Source of the DNA: Gossypium raimondii
Taxonomy: Eukaryota > Streptophyta > Magnoliopsida > Malvales > Malvaceae
Direction of reading: 5' to 3'
Assembly: GCF_025698545.1 (NCBI RefSeq)
Contig: NC_068576.1
Location: 48,415,890-48,479,889 of the forward strand
Length of the DNA stretch: 64,000 nucleotides
Shown here piece after piece: positions 12,401 through 24,504 of the stretch. The notes beneath the pieces were generated by a model. That model was not told the origin of the DNA. It did no database searches and worked only from the letters and a program-made list of their open reading frames with translations. Positions within the stretch are counted from its first letter, which is position 1. Each line of letters begins with the position of its first letter. The translations under genes were made by a program, and so were the position numbers.

Positions 12401-12518
12401 TACTTCCCAATATTGCCATAACTCAAAATTACCCCTTTTTAGCACTTTATTTCCTTATTTTACTATATTAGAGATATTATCTTACTTTCCTTACTGTAGA
12501 AATTTTCGGGGTATTACA
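9485..12518 (+). mobile_element. Solo LTR, 3.03 kb, nested in copia, TSD ACAGG
   Basis: It starts TGTAACACCCCTTACCCG and ends TCGGGGTATTACA, flanked by exact ACAGG at 9480-9484 and 12519-12523. No coding text is present. The copia reading resumes on both sides (QAPVFTQE before, EVMDSC after, on the minus strand). Contents: a hairpin/tandem array at 10022-10400, then long AT-rich sequence. It is a Ty3/gypsy-type solo LTR by ends and size, and must be younger than the copia insertion. Confidence 0.88.
10022..10400 (+). repeat. Tandem/hairpin array inside the solo LTR
   Basis: A 61-bp unit (AGCACACTCCATGAACC...) is repeated at 10022 and 10083. It is followed by diverged units centred on CCGTCCGGGCTA. 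Each unit has an inverted repeat whose arms change together: GGATT...AATCC (near 10053 and 10113), AATT...AATT (near 10220), GATT...AATC with CCCG/CGGG (near 10255), AGATC...GATCT (near 10312) and GGATC...GATCC (near 10375). Confidence 0.65.
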
Positions 12519-12523
12519 ACAGG

Positions 12524-13470
12524 AATCCATGACTTCATTGCTACAAGCAGAATCAAGAGCAGAAACACTATTTACTGCAGAGGCAGAGTTACTGTTCACC
12601 TTCTTTTTTGTAAACTTAAAATCTGCAGGATAACCGATCAACTTGTAACAGGTTCCCTTTTATGTCCTTTAACCTTGTAGTGATCACAAATGCCAGTAAA
12701 TCTTTTTTTCTGTACCATCTGAACTGAAGAAAAAGGAACCAAATCATCCCCAATATTACTCGAGCTATGCTTCCTATGCGACTCCTCTTGCATAATCATC
12801 GAATACGCATGATTCACAGATGGTAATGGACTCATCAATAGAATCTGACTACGCACAGTACTATATGACTCATTTAATCCCATAAGAAACTGAAATAAAT
12901 GCTGCTGTGCAATGTGAGTACCATTCTGCCTAGATTGAACACAACCACAAGAAGATGGAGGTACAAGCGCCTTATACTTGTCCCAAAGCAACCTTAACTT
13001 GGTAAAATAGGCAGATATGGAAACAGTACCTTGTGAATATGTGGTAATTTCATGATGCAGGAAATAAATTCTAGAACCGTCGACCTTTTTGAACCGTTCA
13101 CTAAGATCAGTCCATACTGCCGCTGCATTGGATGCAAAGACAATCCCTGCAGAAAGCTCCTTACTAACGGTGTTCAGAATCCACGAGAGAACAATCGTAT
13201 TGCACCTCTCTCATTGATGACCCATTTCCTCCGGTAGCATATCTTTAGAACAAGTTCCATCCACAAACCCCAACTTGTTCTTCGCCAGCAACGCAATTCT
13301 CATTGTTTGGCTCCAGACGTTGTAATTCTCGACACCAAACAATTGATGGGCTACTAACAAAGTACCCGAAGTATTCGAAGGATGAAGATAACATGGATGA
13401 TTGAAGTCAATAACAGACTCAAAAGGATTTATCGACTCTGCTGTTAGAAGGACAGAAAAAACAAAATACC
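12524..13470 (-). pseudogene. Copia gag pseudogene
   Basis: The minus strand reads INPFESVIDFNHPCYLHPSN, then AHQLFGVENYNVWSQTMRIA, LLAKNKLGFVDGTCSKDMLP and, after an in-frame stop, LLWDKYKALVPPSSCGC and HLFQFLMGLNESYSTVRSQI. It ends in a damaged zinc knuckle (CDHYKVKGHKRE, second Cys lost) and CYKLIGYPADF after a frameshift. This is the N-terminal DUF4219/UBN2-type Gag layout of copia elements. It runs into pol once the solo LTR at 9485-12518 is removed. Confidence 0.85.
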
Positions 13471-13660
13471 CACAAATAGAACCACCGTAGACGCTGGAGA
13501 GAAAAAATGAAAAACGCCCTAATTTGCCAACCTAATTCCACTGGACCAACCGAATTTGGGCCACAAAATACCAGCCCAATTAACTATTTTATGAAATTAG
13601 AAATCTACCACACAAAGTAGACTTATTTTCAGAAAATCGACTGTCGTAGCTCTGATACCA

Positions 13661-13798
13661 TGTTGAAATGATCAATCTCATATATTGCAAAAATGACAGT
13701 ATGTTTACATTTTATAGACTATGTTTAACAAACTAACTAACTTGTATATAACTGATTCTGCTAACAACTAATTCTGCTAACTACTAACTGTCTTAACA
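13661..13798 (-). repeat. Copia 5' LTR
   Basis: 138 bp, partner of 6042-6179. On the minus strand it is followed directly by the tRNA-Met primer binding site. The target duplication CGGTG follows at 13799-13803. Confidence 0.95.
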
Positions 13799-13803
13799 CG
13801 GTG

Positions 13804-15347
13804 AATAACTTAAACCCAATATCCGTAATCTTTTTTCGATCATATTTATTGAATAGTTTGGATTTTTCACCACAATTTAAGAGAATCTTTTCAATTGGGA
13901 CATGGTCAACGTCTAGGACAAGGTGAAAGAGAAGCAGCAAAGAGGCCTAAATGGTAAAAAGCTTGGGAAATGATTGAGTAGCAAATGAGTTCTTCATGGA
14001 TTTAGTACAGGATCCAAGGAAGGAAAATATATTCAATCTTTAAGAACAAATGAAAAACCAAAGGAAACCTAGAATTTCCTTGCTAGAAAAGAGCAAATAT
14101 TTGAGAGATTAAGAGAGAAAACAAGAAACTAGCTAAAGAAAAATAAAGGGGACAAAAGCAAAAGAGAAGAGCTTTGAAATAAATTTACTTATGAGGCTTT
14201 GCTAAAAAAAATGACAACACTTTTACTCAGCAAGTGATTATAGGCTTAAGGCTCAATTTTAGGCCCATAGACGTGTAATGCTTACACTACCTCAAGGCCC
14301 AATAGCAAGGTCAAAGACAAAGCAAATCAAAGTAAAATTGAACGAGACCATACAAGACTTCGTTACAAAGGCCCGATAGTTAGTTAAGTTAGTTATTTGA
14401 TAAGTTGTCATGCTTAGTTAGCATACATCCAATCCTATTAGGATTAGGAGACTAGTTAGGGATTGGGAAGCTATATAGGGTGTGTTGTCCCCTATTCATT
14501 CATTGATCATTCAATTTTGAGTTAATGAGATTTTCTTTTTCATTTGAAGAATTTGTCTTGAGTTTTTTTTAGAAGAGTTTAAACAATTTTTTTTAGATCG
14601 CGGGAATCATTTTCAAGTTTTGTCTTGCCAATGAGTGTTGCTTGGAGGGGAAATTTGAGTCGTTTGAAAGAGATTGTGGATTTGTCTTGTTTCCAAGGCT
14701 CTCCAGGATTTCTACACGCCACTCTCATTTTTTCCATCTCTCTTCTTTCTTTTCTTTCTTTTTTCTATTCTATTATTTTTACTTTGAACCTAATCTTTGA
14801 TTTTAGTTAAAAATATATTTTAAAAATGATTTTATGTTATTTATAAATATATTTTATTTAAAACTTAATTCTTGTTTAAAATATTAAACTATGTTGGTAA
14901 ATGTATCATGTTTAATATTTTAAATATTATTATTTTAATTTCAATTTTATATTAATTTAATATATTGGAATAATAAATTTTAAAAATTTAAATATAAAAG
15001 AAAATTTTATTATTTAATTAAAAAGTAAAATTATTATTTTTAGTAATATTTTAACCAAACAAACAACATTGAAACATTATTACTCTATTCCATTTAATTA
15101 ATCAAACCATGTATACTAAAATCTTATCACACACGTATGCGTGTAAAAATTATAAATATAGAACATAAATGTGTATTTAAAATAGCAAACAATAAATAAC
15201 GAAATATATGGCTTGAAACTAATTATTAATAAGAATTACACATGAAATATGTATGATACTAAATGTTAAAAAATAGATTTAATTTAAGAAAGTAATAAAG
15301 TGTGCATAATTAAAATTAAAATGTATAAATATATTAAATTAGGGCTT
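13804..15347. other. Intergenic; possible LTR-promoter remnant near 14405-14640
   Basis: No gene is supported. At 14470-14600 a CTATATAGGG TATA-like motif, then TTCATTCATTGATCATTC and GAGTTAATGAGATTTTC, resembles the U3/R part of a copia-type LTR. I found no partner or duplication, so this is only suggestive. The rest is AT-rich. Confidence 0.3.
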
Positions 15348-15403
15348 TAGTTGAGTGGTAAATAAAATGTTTTATTAGTGCAATTGGTTTTGGTTCAAAT
15401 CTC
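15348..15403 (+). repeat. tRNA-derived SINE-like A/B box pair
   Basis: TAGTTGAGTGG (15348-15358) resembles an A box and GGTTCAAATCTC (15392-15403) a B box, 34 bp apart, as in a tRNA-related SINE head. The outer ends of the element were not determined. A true tRNA is excluded because no acceptor stem forms. Confidence 0.35.
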
Positions 15404-15452
15404 ATCGTATGAACATTTTTATTGGTTTTTTAAAGAAAAAAAACTAAAGTAC

Positions 15453-17937
15453 TGTAACACCCCTTACCCGAGACCATTGCCGGAGTCGAGCACGAGGCAT
15501 TACCTAACTTAACTTACTAGTTCGGAGCATAAAAATTTGCTTTTTAAAAAAAAAATTAATTCACTCACGTTCATTCAATATGTCCCTAAAAAGAAATCTT
15601 GAGACCCTAAATCATACAATAGAAACAGTTCGAGTCCAAACCGGGAACATTAATAATTTTTCAAATACTAAAACAAATTGAAACAATTCATTTCATTATT
15701 CACAATAAAACTGTCTACCTGTGCAACAGTTACTAATTTAATTATAATTCAAGTTACGAAACTCAAAATTTAGATTTGTAAATTTTTCCTGAAACTAGAC
15801 TCATATATCTTCTTACCATAAAATTTTCAGAATTTTGGTTTAGCCAATTAGTATAGTTTATTCTTTAAAATCTCCCTGTTTCACTATTCAACAGCTTTGA
15901 TCCTCTTCACTAAAATTAATTATCTAATTGTACAGAATTCGGATAACATTCTAGTTTGTTTCTATTGAAAAATAGACTCACTAAGGAATCTAGACATATA
16001 AATTGTAACTCCCAATTCTTTCTGTACAATTTTAATTATTTTCTAAAGTCAGAACAGGGATTTCAAAACTATTTTGACCCTGTCTCACTTAAATTAAAAT
16101 ATCTAAAATATACAACTCTTTTGCTTACTATATTTCTTTCATGTGAAAATAGACTCATTCATCTTTAATTAAATATCTCACTCAGCTTCTAATTCAGTTT
16201 CCACCATTTTTAGTTATTTTTGAAAATCACATCAATGCTGCTGTCCAAAAACTGTTCCATTGCAAATTTTTACTCTTTTATAATTTCTTTGCATTAACTA
16301 TCATTTAAGCATACACAATACCAAAACACATTCTTATATAGCCAATTCAATAGTTAATCATTATCAAATATTTACTTGCTACTTCTTAGCCATATCATAA
16401 GAATACACACAAACTGACCAACTCCCTATACATGCCATATAAATCAAAAAGTTGTTTAACAAAATCTACCGGAGTAAATCTGGATAGTGTGATCGTTGAT
16501 GTAGATCTGATCCTCCAAAAATATATATATGTCAATCTACAAGAAACAATAAACACACACAAGTAAGTTTACAGAAAGCTTAGTAAGTTCATAGGCTCAT
16601 AATAAAATCTTACCAAAATTTCACTAACAACATTAATAAACAAATAAAAATTAAACATTTCCTGCCAACCACAATCTCAAACAATGAATCTATCCAATCG
16701 AGCTCAATATCAGATGTCAACTTCTATTCCGACATTTAGCTTCAATTGCACTTACAAATACCTGTCAAATTAAGGATCGTCTTACGGAATTGAGTACATC
16801 GTTTGCCCGGTGCCACAATTTGCTTGAATATTTCACAAGGCTATAACTCAGTATGATTTTCTTCACGGAAATACCCTACCTACTTTTCACGACTCAGTAT
16901 GGTTTTCTTTATCGAAATACCATACCTACTTTTCACAACTCAGTATGGTTTTTTTTACCAAAATACCATACATACTTTTCACAACTTAGTATGGTTTTCT
17001 TCACTGGAATACCATACCTACGTTTCAAACTTTGCCATGGATCCACCATGGACTTATTCGTCAATTCATCACTGGTTTTCGAACGTATGTACTCAATCCT
17101 GCATATCCTTTAATTTGAACTAACAATCTCATTTTATTCTCATTTTTACCATAATCATAACTCAACAACAATATATAGATTAATACATTATATCATTCCC
17201 ACATTAAAAATTAATCATAAAAGTTCAGCCGTATGAACTTACCTGGGCCAATTCGTAGAAGTTGTAAAAGTTCAGAAACTAGTTCGATACTTTCTCTTCT
17301 CCGCGTTTATCTTCGGATTCTCGATATGGTATAAAAATATGAGAAACCAGCTTGTTTCAGACCTCCTATGGCGTTTTTGCTGATAAATTATGAAGAAATC
17401 TCTAGATTTTTCACTTTTATCTTTGTTTTATATATTTAATTTGTAAAATTTCCAATTTTGCCCTTATTTCTCCTTACTTTCATGCTGATTTTTCTTGCCC
17501 AACCGTCCAGCCCATATAATTTGGGCCTAATTGTATTTTAAATCCCTCCTTATTAGTCACTTAAGCTATTTAATCACAATTTAACAAATTTTACACTATT
17601 TTCAATTTAGTCCTTTTTAATTAATTGACTATCCAAACGTTAAAATTTTCTAACGAAACTTTTATACTAACTCAATGACACTCCATAAATATTTATAAAA
17701 ATATTTATGGCTTGTTTTATGAACTCGAGGTCTCGATGCCTAATTTTAGACCCAATTTACCTATTAAATTCTTTTTAAATCACAAAATTCAATAAATCAC
17801 AAAATCCACTAATTCAAAAATTCTTCTAAATCCACAATTGACCCATAATTATTAGTTTATTAAATTTTAAGACTCATTGGTCGATTTAGTGATCTTGAAT
17901 CACTATTTCTAACACCATTGAAAATTAGGTTGTTACA
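15453..17937 (+). mobile_element. Solo LTR, 2.49 kb, TSD AGTAC
   Basis: It begins TGTAACACCCCTTACCCG and ends AGGTTGTTACA, flanked by exact AGTAC at 15448-15452 and 17938-17942. There is no coding sequence. It contains a four-copy 46-bp minisatellite (16847-17030). Its beginning matches the LTR at 9485 and shared stretches recur inside (AATTGTACAGAATTCGGAT near 15930 and near 11160), so the two are related families. Confidence 0.88.
16847..17030 (+). repeat. 46-bp minisatellite, four copies, with hairpin
   Basis: CTCAGTATGGTTTTC... repeats with a 46-bp period at 16847, 16893, 16939 and 16985. Copies 2-4 contain GTATGGT...ACCATAC, a 7-bp inverted repeat around a variable loop. Copy 1 is imperfect. 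Two overlapping open frames here are translation artefacts of the repeat. Confidence 0.85.
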
Positions 17938-17942
17938 AGTAC

Positions 17943-18620
17943 CCTCAAATACTATAACTTAGTTTAATTAAGAAAGAATATTTTCGTAATTTAACAATTG
18001 AATTAATGACCCGATTGTGGGTGACCTAGATAATACATATGATATCTTTTACCTCATTCCCACCAAATTACTATTATTTTCTTACTCTATCCAAATATAG
18101 TAAATCAAAATTCTAAAGTGGTGAAAAATTTATCCAATCTAGAGAATTGAGATGGAGTTTTAAACTTTAAAAATAGAGTTAAGGGTTGACAAAAGTATAT
18201 AAAAATATAGTAAAATATTAAATAAATAACATAAGACAAAATTTAAAATTTACTTATAGAGTAAAAAATATATATTGTACCAAAATACAAAGTCTGACAT
18301 TATTGATGATACAATTAGATAATTATTATCCAAAAAGGAAAAGAAAGGGGACAAAGGCAATGTCAAGTTGCCGATTCCCATACACATGGATAAATTGGCA
18401 AGTGGGGTCAAACTTTGATTAGGAAACCGAGTAATCCACGTCAGTTCCACGCTTATTTGACTCCTTCCGGATATTGATTGCTTGCTAGGTCATACATATT
18501 CTCCATTCAGATCCCACACTGTTTTCAACTACAATTTTATCTCATATAAATTATCTTTTAAAAACTTTTAAATTATATAATACATATCTCTTTTTTTTCA
18601 TTTGTAAAATTCAAAATATT
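17943..18620. other. Intergenic, nothing recognised
   Basis: AT-rich. The segment at 18330-18520 is less AT-rich and contains GTGGGGTCAAACTTTGA, similar to GTGGGGTCAAACAAAGA near 21957, but no gene can be built. Confidence 0.4.
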
Positions 18621-19158
18621 AGGTTAAACTTTATTATTAGTCCTTGTACTTTATGAAAGTCGTGAATTTAATCATGTACTTTAATTTGATAAATTTTAAT
18701 ACCTGCACTTTTCGAATTTTAAAACTTCAGTCTTCACTAAACAATAATTGTTAAATTTATTAAATTTTTTATTTTCAAAATCTAATGCAATAAACATATT
18801 ATCATATATATAATACGACGTCAGCTTGTTATTTTCATACATTACTTACTACAATCCCAGTTAATGAATTAATGATTGTCATTTATGTCAAGATTGAAAT
18901 TTCAAAACTCAAACAATAATTGGAGAATATGGACTGAGTCCACAACTTGACACATTGTACAAGAGTAGTATTCGAACTTAACCAAACAAATTTAACTACT
19001 ACTGTTTGAGTTAGGACTAAAATTTCAAAATTCGAAATGTACATGGACTAAATTTAACCAATTCGAAAAGTACATGAATTAAATTTGATCAAATTAAAGT
19101 ACAAAGACTTAATCCACAACTTTTGAAAAAGACAAGGACTAATAGCAAAATTTAACCT
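18621..19158. mobile_element. Fold-back/MITE-like element, 0.54 kb
   Basis: The left end AGGTTAAACTTTATTATTAG and the right end are inverted copies: the reverse complement of the right starts AGGTTAAATTTTGCTATTAG. Arms of about 110 bp pair imperfectly (TCCTTGTACTTT..., TTTAATTTGAT). No exact target duplication is evident. A non-autonomous DNA transposon is likely, class unresolved. Confidence 0.6.
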
Positions 19159-19730
19159 TTATATTATCATGTATTAAAATATATGTTTTTGTTAGAACAT
19201 TTTTAGTCATACTTCTAATATGCAAGTATGTTGCAATAGACTTTCTATTTGTTGTTTGCGTCTGGCCTAAACCAATTTTCATATTTTGAGTGTTGCTTAT
19301 TTTTTATGTGTAAGATATTTATTGAGTGATTTTTGTCACAAATTTTATGCAACGAATTAGGAATTTTTTATAAGAGGAAACTAGCATAATTATGTAGTTT
19401 TGAGAGTCCTTGAATTATAGGACTTTATGTTTTTTTTTTGTGATTATCCTTTGACTTGAATATGAGACTTTGTAGGAGGTTATTTGGAAAGAGATCTAGA
19501 TTGTGGAGGATTATTTGGAAAGATATTGAATGTGAGATTACGTAGGAGTTTATTTGGAAAAAAGTTTGTTCCTCCAGAGCGGTGTCGATTGGAGCTAATA
19601 TTGGAAGGCACTATTTTGTCTATTTTGAAAGGCTTTCTTTGTGCCTTTTGCGAGAGCTTATTATACACATATTTGAGTGTGTTTATTAGCTTTATATAGG
19701 GAGATTTGGGTGGAGAGTGAGTGCCCACAA
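19159..19730. other. Intergenic, short repeats
   Basis: Near 19470-19560 the phrase TTATTTGGAAAGA/AA occurs three times after TAGGAG or GGAGG. No gene. Both strands are open for about 80 codons here, but neither translation resembles a known protein. Confidence 0.35.
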
Positions 19731-19908
19731 TGTAATACCCTGAAAATTTATTACAGTAAGAAAGTAATATATTATCCTTGATATAGTAAAGTAAGAAAAT
19801 AAAGTGACAAAACAGGAAATTTTGAGTATTTACTCTTGAGCCACAAAACTTTTCTTACTTTTGCGATTTAGTCATTTCTTGAATTAATATATCATAATAT
19901 ACTTCAAT
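19731..19908. repeat. Rearranged LTR 3'-end fragment (inverted plus direct)
   Basis: 19731-19843 begins TGTAATACCCTGAAAA and is the reverse complement of the last ~110 bp of the LTR ending at 12518. 19844-19900 then matches, in direct orientation, the segment just before it (12327-12405: TATTTACTCTTG, TTTTGCGATTTA). One LTR end is therefore broken and partly inverted. Confidence 0.65.
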
Positions 19909-21420
19909 TTAACACCCCTAATCCGAATCCGTCGCCAGAATAGGGTTACAGAGCATTATCGAAATTTATAAATCAAACGGACAGAAAATATAAACATTTC
20001 ATATCATATATCATTCATGTCAAGAACTCATCAAAATCATACATATTGTCCCTTATATGAGCCCTCAATGCTCAAATTACGCATGAGAAACAAATCGGGA
20101 CTAAATCATAAACTCAGAAAATTTTTTAAAAACATTTAACATTTTCAACACTACAAGGGTCACACGCTCATGTGGTCAGGCCGTGTGGAAAATTTAAGCA
20201 TACTGACTTATGCAAATTAAAAGGTACAGGGGACACACGATTGAGACACACACCCGTGTCTCTACCCGTGTGGGCGAAAATAGACTATTTTACAAGCCAT
20301 ATTTCTCACCCAATTTTGTGTCAACCTACAATCAACTTTGTACATATCTACAAACCATAATTAGCCACCAAAAACAAGTCAAAATCAAGCTTTAAAAATG
20401 CACTTTTATCTAACATTTTACCTTTCACCATACAATCATAAACCAAACCACACATCAAACATTTAAGACAAATATGCACCAAACTAATATGTGCCAAAAC
20501 ACAAGCTAAATAAGTGGCTAGTATTAACAAAACTCATATAGGCCAACATTAACCAGAATACCTATACATGTCATTAGAACCAAATCAAAACATTTAAAAG
20601 TACCGATAGAACCGATAGATTGTGTGATATAACTCCGACAAAATTCCAACCCGATCGAGCTTCCGATAATCTAAAAAGTAAAGGAAAACAACTACGTAAG
20701 CAACGAATGCTTAGTAAGCTCGTATAAACTTTAATCATATTAATTCATTTCAAATATGAAATCTATATGTATCAAGAATAAACCAATATTGATACCACAA
20801 TACTCATGAAGCTATATTCATCAATTCACAAGGTGAATAAATCCACAATATCACATATACATATCATCCCAAGCATAGTAGGATTTTATATAACTTTAAC
20901 TTTTCCGGATTTCTTTATTTTCATTTGCATTTAATTACTTTCCACACTTATTCCATATGCATGGCACACAAGTCATAAACATATCATTCAACTATGGTCA
21001 CAAGTTAGTGCATTTAACCAAAGCATTTTTCAAATTGATCACATGATAAGTCATTTCATAATTTAAAACCTTACCACTTTTTCACGAGCACTAGCATATT
21101 TTCACTTAAATACTTACTAATTCAATACATCTTATAAATAATCATATTACCATTCAACCAATAGCTTGACACTTGCCTAAACATCAAGCAACAACACTAG
21201 TTAACATACTTACACATATTACATATAAATTCAAGATTGATAAACTTTTTTTTCTTGACATGCCACACTTGAGTTTATTACTAGTCTCAACATACATAAT
21301 TTCCTTGTTGCATGTGATTAAAGGGCCAGTTTTAAAATCCTTTGTGACTATGTATATTTCACGTTGTTATCCTTGAAAGGGGTGACAACCAAAATTCGAT
21401 AACACCCATATTTCACATTG
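19909..21420 (+). mobile_element. Truncated gypsy-type LTR fragment
   Basis: It starts TTAACACCCCTAATCCGAAT, an LTR start with damaged first bases. It shares with the LTR at 46406 the text CACACCCGTGTCTCTACCCG (near 20248 and 46921) and AATGCTTAGTAA (near 20707 and 47446). There is no coding sequence and no clean 3' end or target duplication; the right limit is approximate. Confidence 0.6.
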
Positions 21421-23241
21421 ATGGTGCTAGACCCCTATGATGATTTGACAACCCCTTAAATTTGATACCCATAAATATCAAAATAACCTTAAAACAATAT
21501 ATTCTAATAAATAACTTTTGGTTATTTGCATAAATAATAGTAAAAAAACACTATATTTGGGTAAAATAAACTACACTCTTACGAGTTCCAAGAGCTTATT
21601 TTAACAAAAGCAAATGAATAAAAGAGAAGAAGAAGTAAAAACATAATAATATTTTGATTTCATCCGATGTGAATGGAACATTAAAAGACACTTATTATTA
21701 ATGTATGTTATATTTATTACAAATTTTGATACATTAAATCGTATTTTTTAATGTTATATTTAATATTTTATTATAATTTTTGGGGATTCACTCGTAAAAG
21801 GTTGGATACATTTGAAGTAAAATTTCAGTTTCTATTACAAAAAAATTTAAGGTGTTTGAAGTACTTAAAAGAACAGTTGAAACTTTACGTGAGACAAAAG
21901 ATTTTGGTTTTGTGTAAATTTGTGGTATGTACATTCACAGCCACATGAAAACCAAGTGGGGTCAAACAAAGACTAGGATCCCACTACATCTACTCACTGC
22001 CACGGCATCTGGGACCTGCCTCTTTTGTTCCGTAGCTGCTATGGTAATCTATGTTGTTATTTATTGTTATTGTTATTAAGGAGAAATTTATCTTTTTTTA
22101 TTTTTTTATTTAAAAAATTAAAAAAAATGTTTAATAAATAAAAATAAAAAAAGTATTCTTCATAATGAAAGATATTGCGTGCTCAAGTGCACTTACAACT
22201 TTAAGAAATCTACAAAAATTTCAGACTCAATTCAAATAATTATCTATGAAAATGCTTTTGCCATCAAATTAAAAAATAATTTAACGGTAAAAGCATGTAG
22301 ATATTAATTTTGAAGTCTGTAGACTACTAGTGTTTATTAAAAATATTTGCTTTGGTACGAAATACACTAGAGGTTTGAAATAAGTCATGAAAACCTAATA
22401 ATAGCATAGTTATTATTTATGGTGCATTTTCCTCTCATTCTTACTTAAAATTAATGAAAATTTAATTATGTTTAGATTCAAGTAAAAGTAAGTATTTTGA
22501 ACTTGATGAGTATATCAAAACAATTATTGATACAAAAACAAAATTGAAGTACTGATTTGAAAAAGAAAAGAACCAAAAACAGATCCCAAGTTAATGTTTT
22601 CTTCCTTCACATCCATTCCACCAAACATCTTCACAATGATTTTAAATTTATTCAATGTATCTTTCGAATTTAGTTTTAATTTAAAATTACAATTAAACTC
22701 AGATTTATCAGTTAAATCAGTTTCCCAAAGGTTTAAAAAATAATAAAATCAAGGTAGAAATATAAATTCAATTACTCATATTTGTTACCTCTACACTTAC
22801 CTAGTTTTAAATAAGCCAAAAAATTGCCGTAAAAATAGTAAATCGTCTCCAAAGTGGCCTCTCAATGCCAATGGAACCCAATAAATGCTTTAATTTTCTT
22901 TCCTTGAAGGAACAGCACAATAATGCTCTCGGTTGGCCTCAACCACCGCCGATTATACTATCGAACACGTTCAATCAATATGATTACATTTAATACATAT
23001 AATTTATTATCATGTACACATTGAAAACAAAAATACAGGACACATCAATAGCAATCATTGTAGCATTTGCAGGATTCAATTAAAAAAAACACCCAGAAGC
23101 CTGCTTATGAATAACCCAGCTAATAATGATAATGATGTATAAAAATGGGGAAATTGAGATCTTCCAATATCAAAATTGGAGGGTGGATCCATTTTTATCC
23201 ACTTCCATAACAACACTCTTAGATTTGTTTCATATCAAAAC
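21421..23241. other. Intergenic; 3' flank of the thioredoxin-like gene
   Basis: AT-rich with no supported gene. The part next to 23241 should include the 3' UTR of the minus-strand thioredoxin-like gene, but no exact poly(A) site can be fixed. Confidence 0.4.
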
Positions 23242-24360
23242 CTATAGCAGAGCACCCTCTTTTTGGAGCATTATCCGATTATTATCTGCTTTGTTCAATA
23301 TACCAGACAGTTCCATGGTTCTCATGAACATGGAATCGTTCAAGGAAGGTGATTGTAAACTACTTAATGACAATTCACCAGCTGATACTAGTTTCATCAC
23401 CTCAGACTCATCCAAACCTTTGGCAGGGCCAAGGCTGCATTCATCCGATCCGTGATTTGCCAATGCAGCTTTGAATTTCTTGATCTGCAAACATAATATA
23501 TGTCAAACACTTACTAATACGAAATGAATGAATGCTATACCGAAAAGCTTACCGTAGCATTGGTGCAGCTGAAGCTGCTGACTCGCCCTTCAGCACCTTT
23601 ATAGAACCTAAAGAAGGGTAAGACATGAATATTGAGACATTGACACATCTTCTTCAGTTCTTCATAGTTAACTTCAAGGAAAATCGCATTTGGATTCTGT
23701 TCAGCCAGTTGACAGATCTGATACAAACATAACCCAACCACCAACAAACCTTACACACACGGAAAATAAACCAAGACATTTTTTTTTTGTTAAAAATCAT
23801 ACACACAAAAATACCTTAGGATGGAGGGCTTTGCAACCACCACAACCGGGTGAATAGAAGTCGATAATGACCAATCGATCACCAGCATTTTGTAAGGAAC
23901 ATACAAGTTCTTGAGCAGAGTGGATCTTGACCATGTTGGGTTTAAGATTTTTTTCCCACCATCTCATACATCGGCTCACACAGTTTGTTTCAGCCTGGGA
24001 AAAAAAAATCAATTGCTTTAAACATCAGCTTCCAGCCCAACCTATTAAAACAAAATGAACCCAGAAAAGAAAAACCTTTGAAATCCAAAAGTAAAGCAAG
24101 GTTTTTTGACATACTTGAACCGAGAATTTGTTTTCAGGTTTGGTGGTGCAGTTTCTTGAACCATTCTGATCTGGGACAACAAGTGGTTTCCCCCAAAAAT
24201 CAAAGGTTAAAACAGGAACCTTTTTTGATGATGAAGAAGCCTTGGAATCTACAGAAGTGGATGATGTCGAAAACCAGGAAGCTTTGTTGGAGTGGGAGCT
24301 CAACATAGTCTCATTGAACCCAGAAAAATATGAACCACACTTCAATGAAGTAGAAGCCAT
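23242..24360 (-). CDS. ACHT4/5: Thioredoxin-like protein, chloroplastic (ACHT4/5-type)
   Basis: Four exons on the minus strand, all with GT-AG introns in phase 0: 24115-24360, 23815-23994, 23553-23717 and 23242-23484 (stop included), giving 277 residues, close to the ~275 of Arabidopsis ACHT4. Residues 1 to ~70 are Ser-rich and basic, as in a plastid transit peptide. The thioredoxin fold follows, with VIIDFYSPGCGGCKALHPK carrying the atypical redox site CGGC (residues 133-136) instead of CGPC, then LEVNYEELKKMCQCLNIHVL, the cis-Pro loop (VLPF) and FYKGAEGRVSSFSCTNAT. The Cys/His-rich start of the fold (CVSRCMRWWEKNLKPNM) is typical of the atypical Cys-His-rich thioredoxins. Family members act in the stroma in oxidising signals to 2-Cys peroxiredoxin and ADP-glucose pyrophosphorylase. 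The start codon is chosen at MASTSLKCG because the upstream open frame is 5' UTR. All key residues are present; the gene appears intact. Confidence 0.93.
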
Positions 24361-24494
24361 TACGCAGTTGTCAAAATGAACCAAAAGTGAAGATTTTGAA
24401 CAAAATAATGTGCTCTGTTTTTGCCCCTCTGAAAGTTGGGATGGTTGAAGAGAGAGAAAGAAAGAAGGTTGAAAAGGAGGAGGGGGTGTTGGTG

Positions 24495-24504
24495 GGGATA
24501 TAAA
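24495..24504 (-). promoter_or_regulatory. TATA box of the thioredoxin-like gene
   Basis: The minus strand reads TTTTATATCC about 135 bp upstream of the ATG, followed by a CT-rich leader (CTTTCTTTCTCTCTTC), a usual plant 5' UTR layout. Confidence 0.55.

Larger units (their letters stand above)
6042..13798 (-). mobile_element. Ty1/copia retrotransposon, full-length but decayed
   Basis: Two 138-bp LTRs (6042-6179, 13661-13798) bound the element, with exact 5-bp duplications CGGTG at 6037-6041 and 13799-13803. On the minus strand the primer binding site TGGTATCAGAGC (13649-13660), matching initiator tRNA-Met, abuts the 5' LTR. A polypurine tract TTGAGAGGGAG (6180-6190) abuts the 3' LTR. The order gag, protease, integrase, RT, RNase H is that of copia. 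Stops and frameshifts break gag and pol, and a 3.03 kb solo LTR (9485-12518) is inserted between gag and protease. The LTRs differ at only two positions by eye. Confidence 0.95.
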
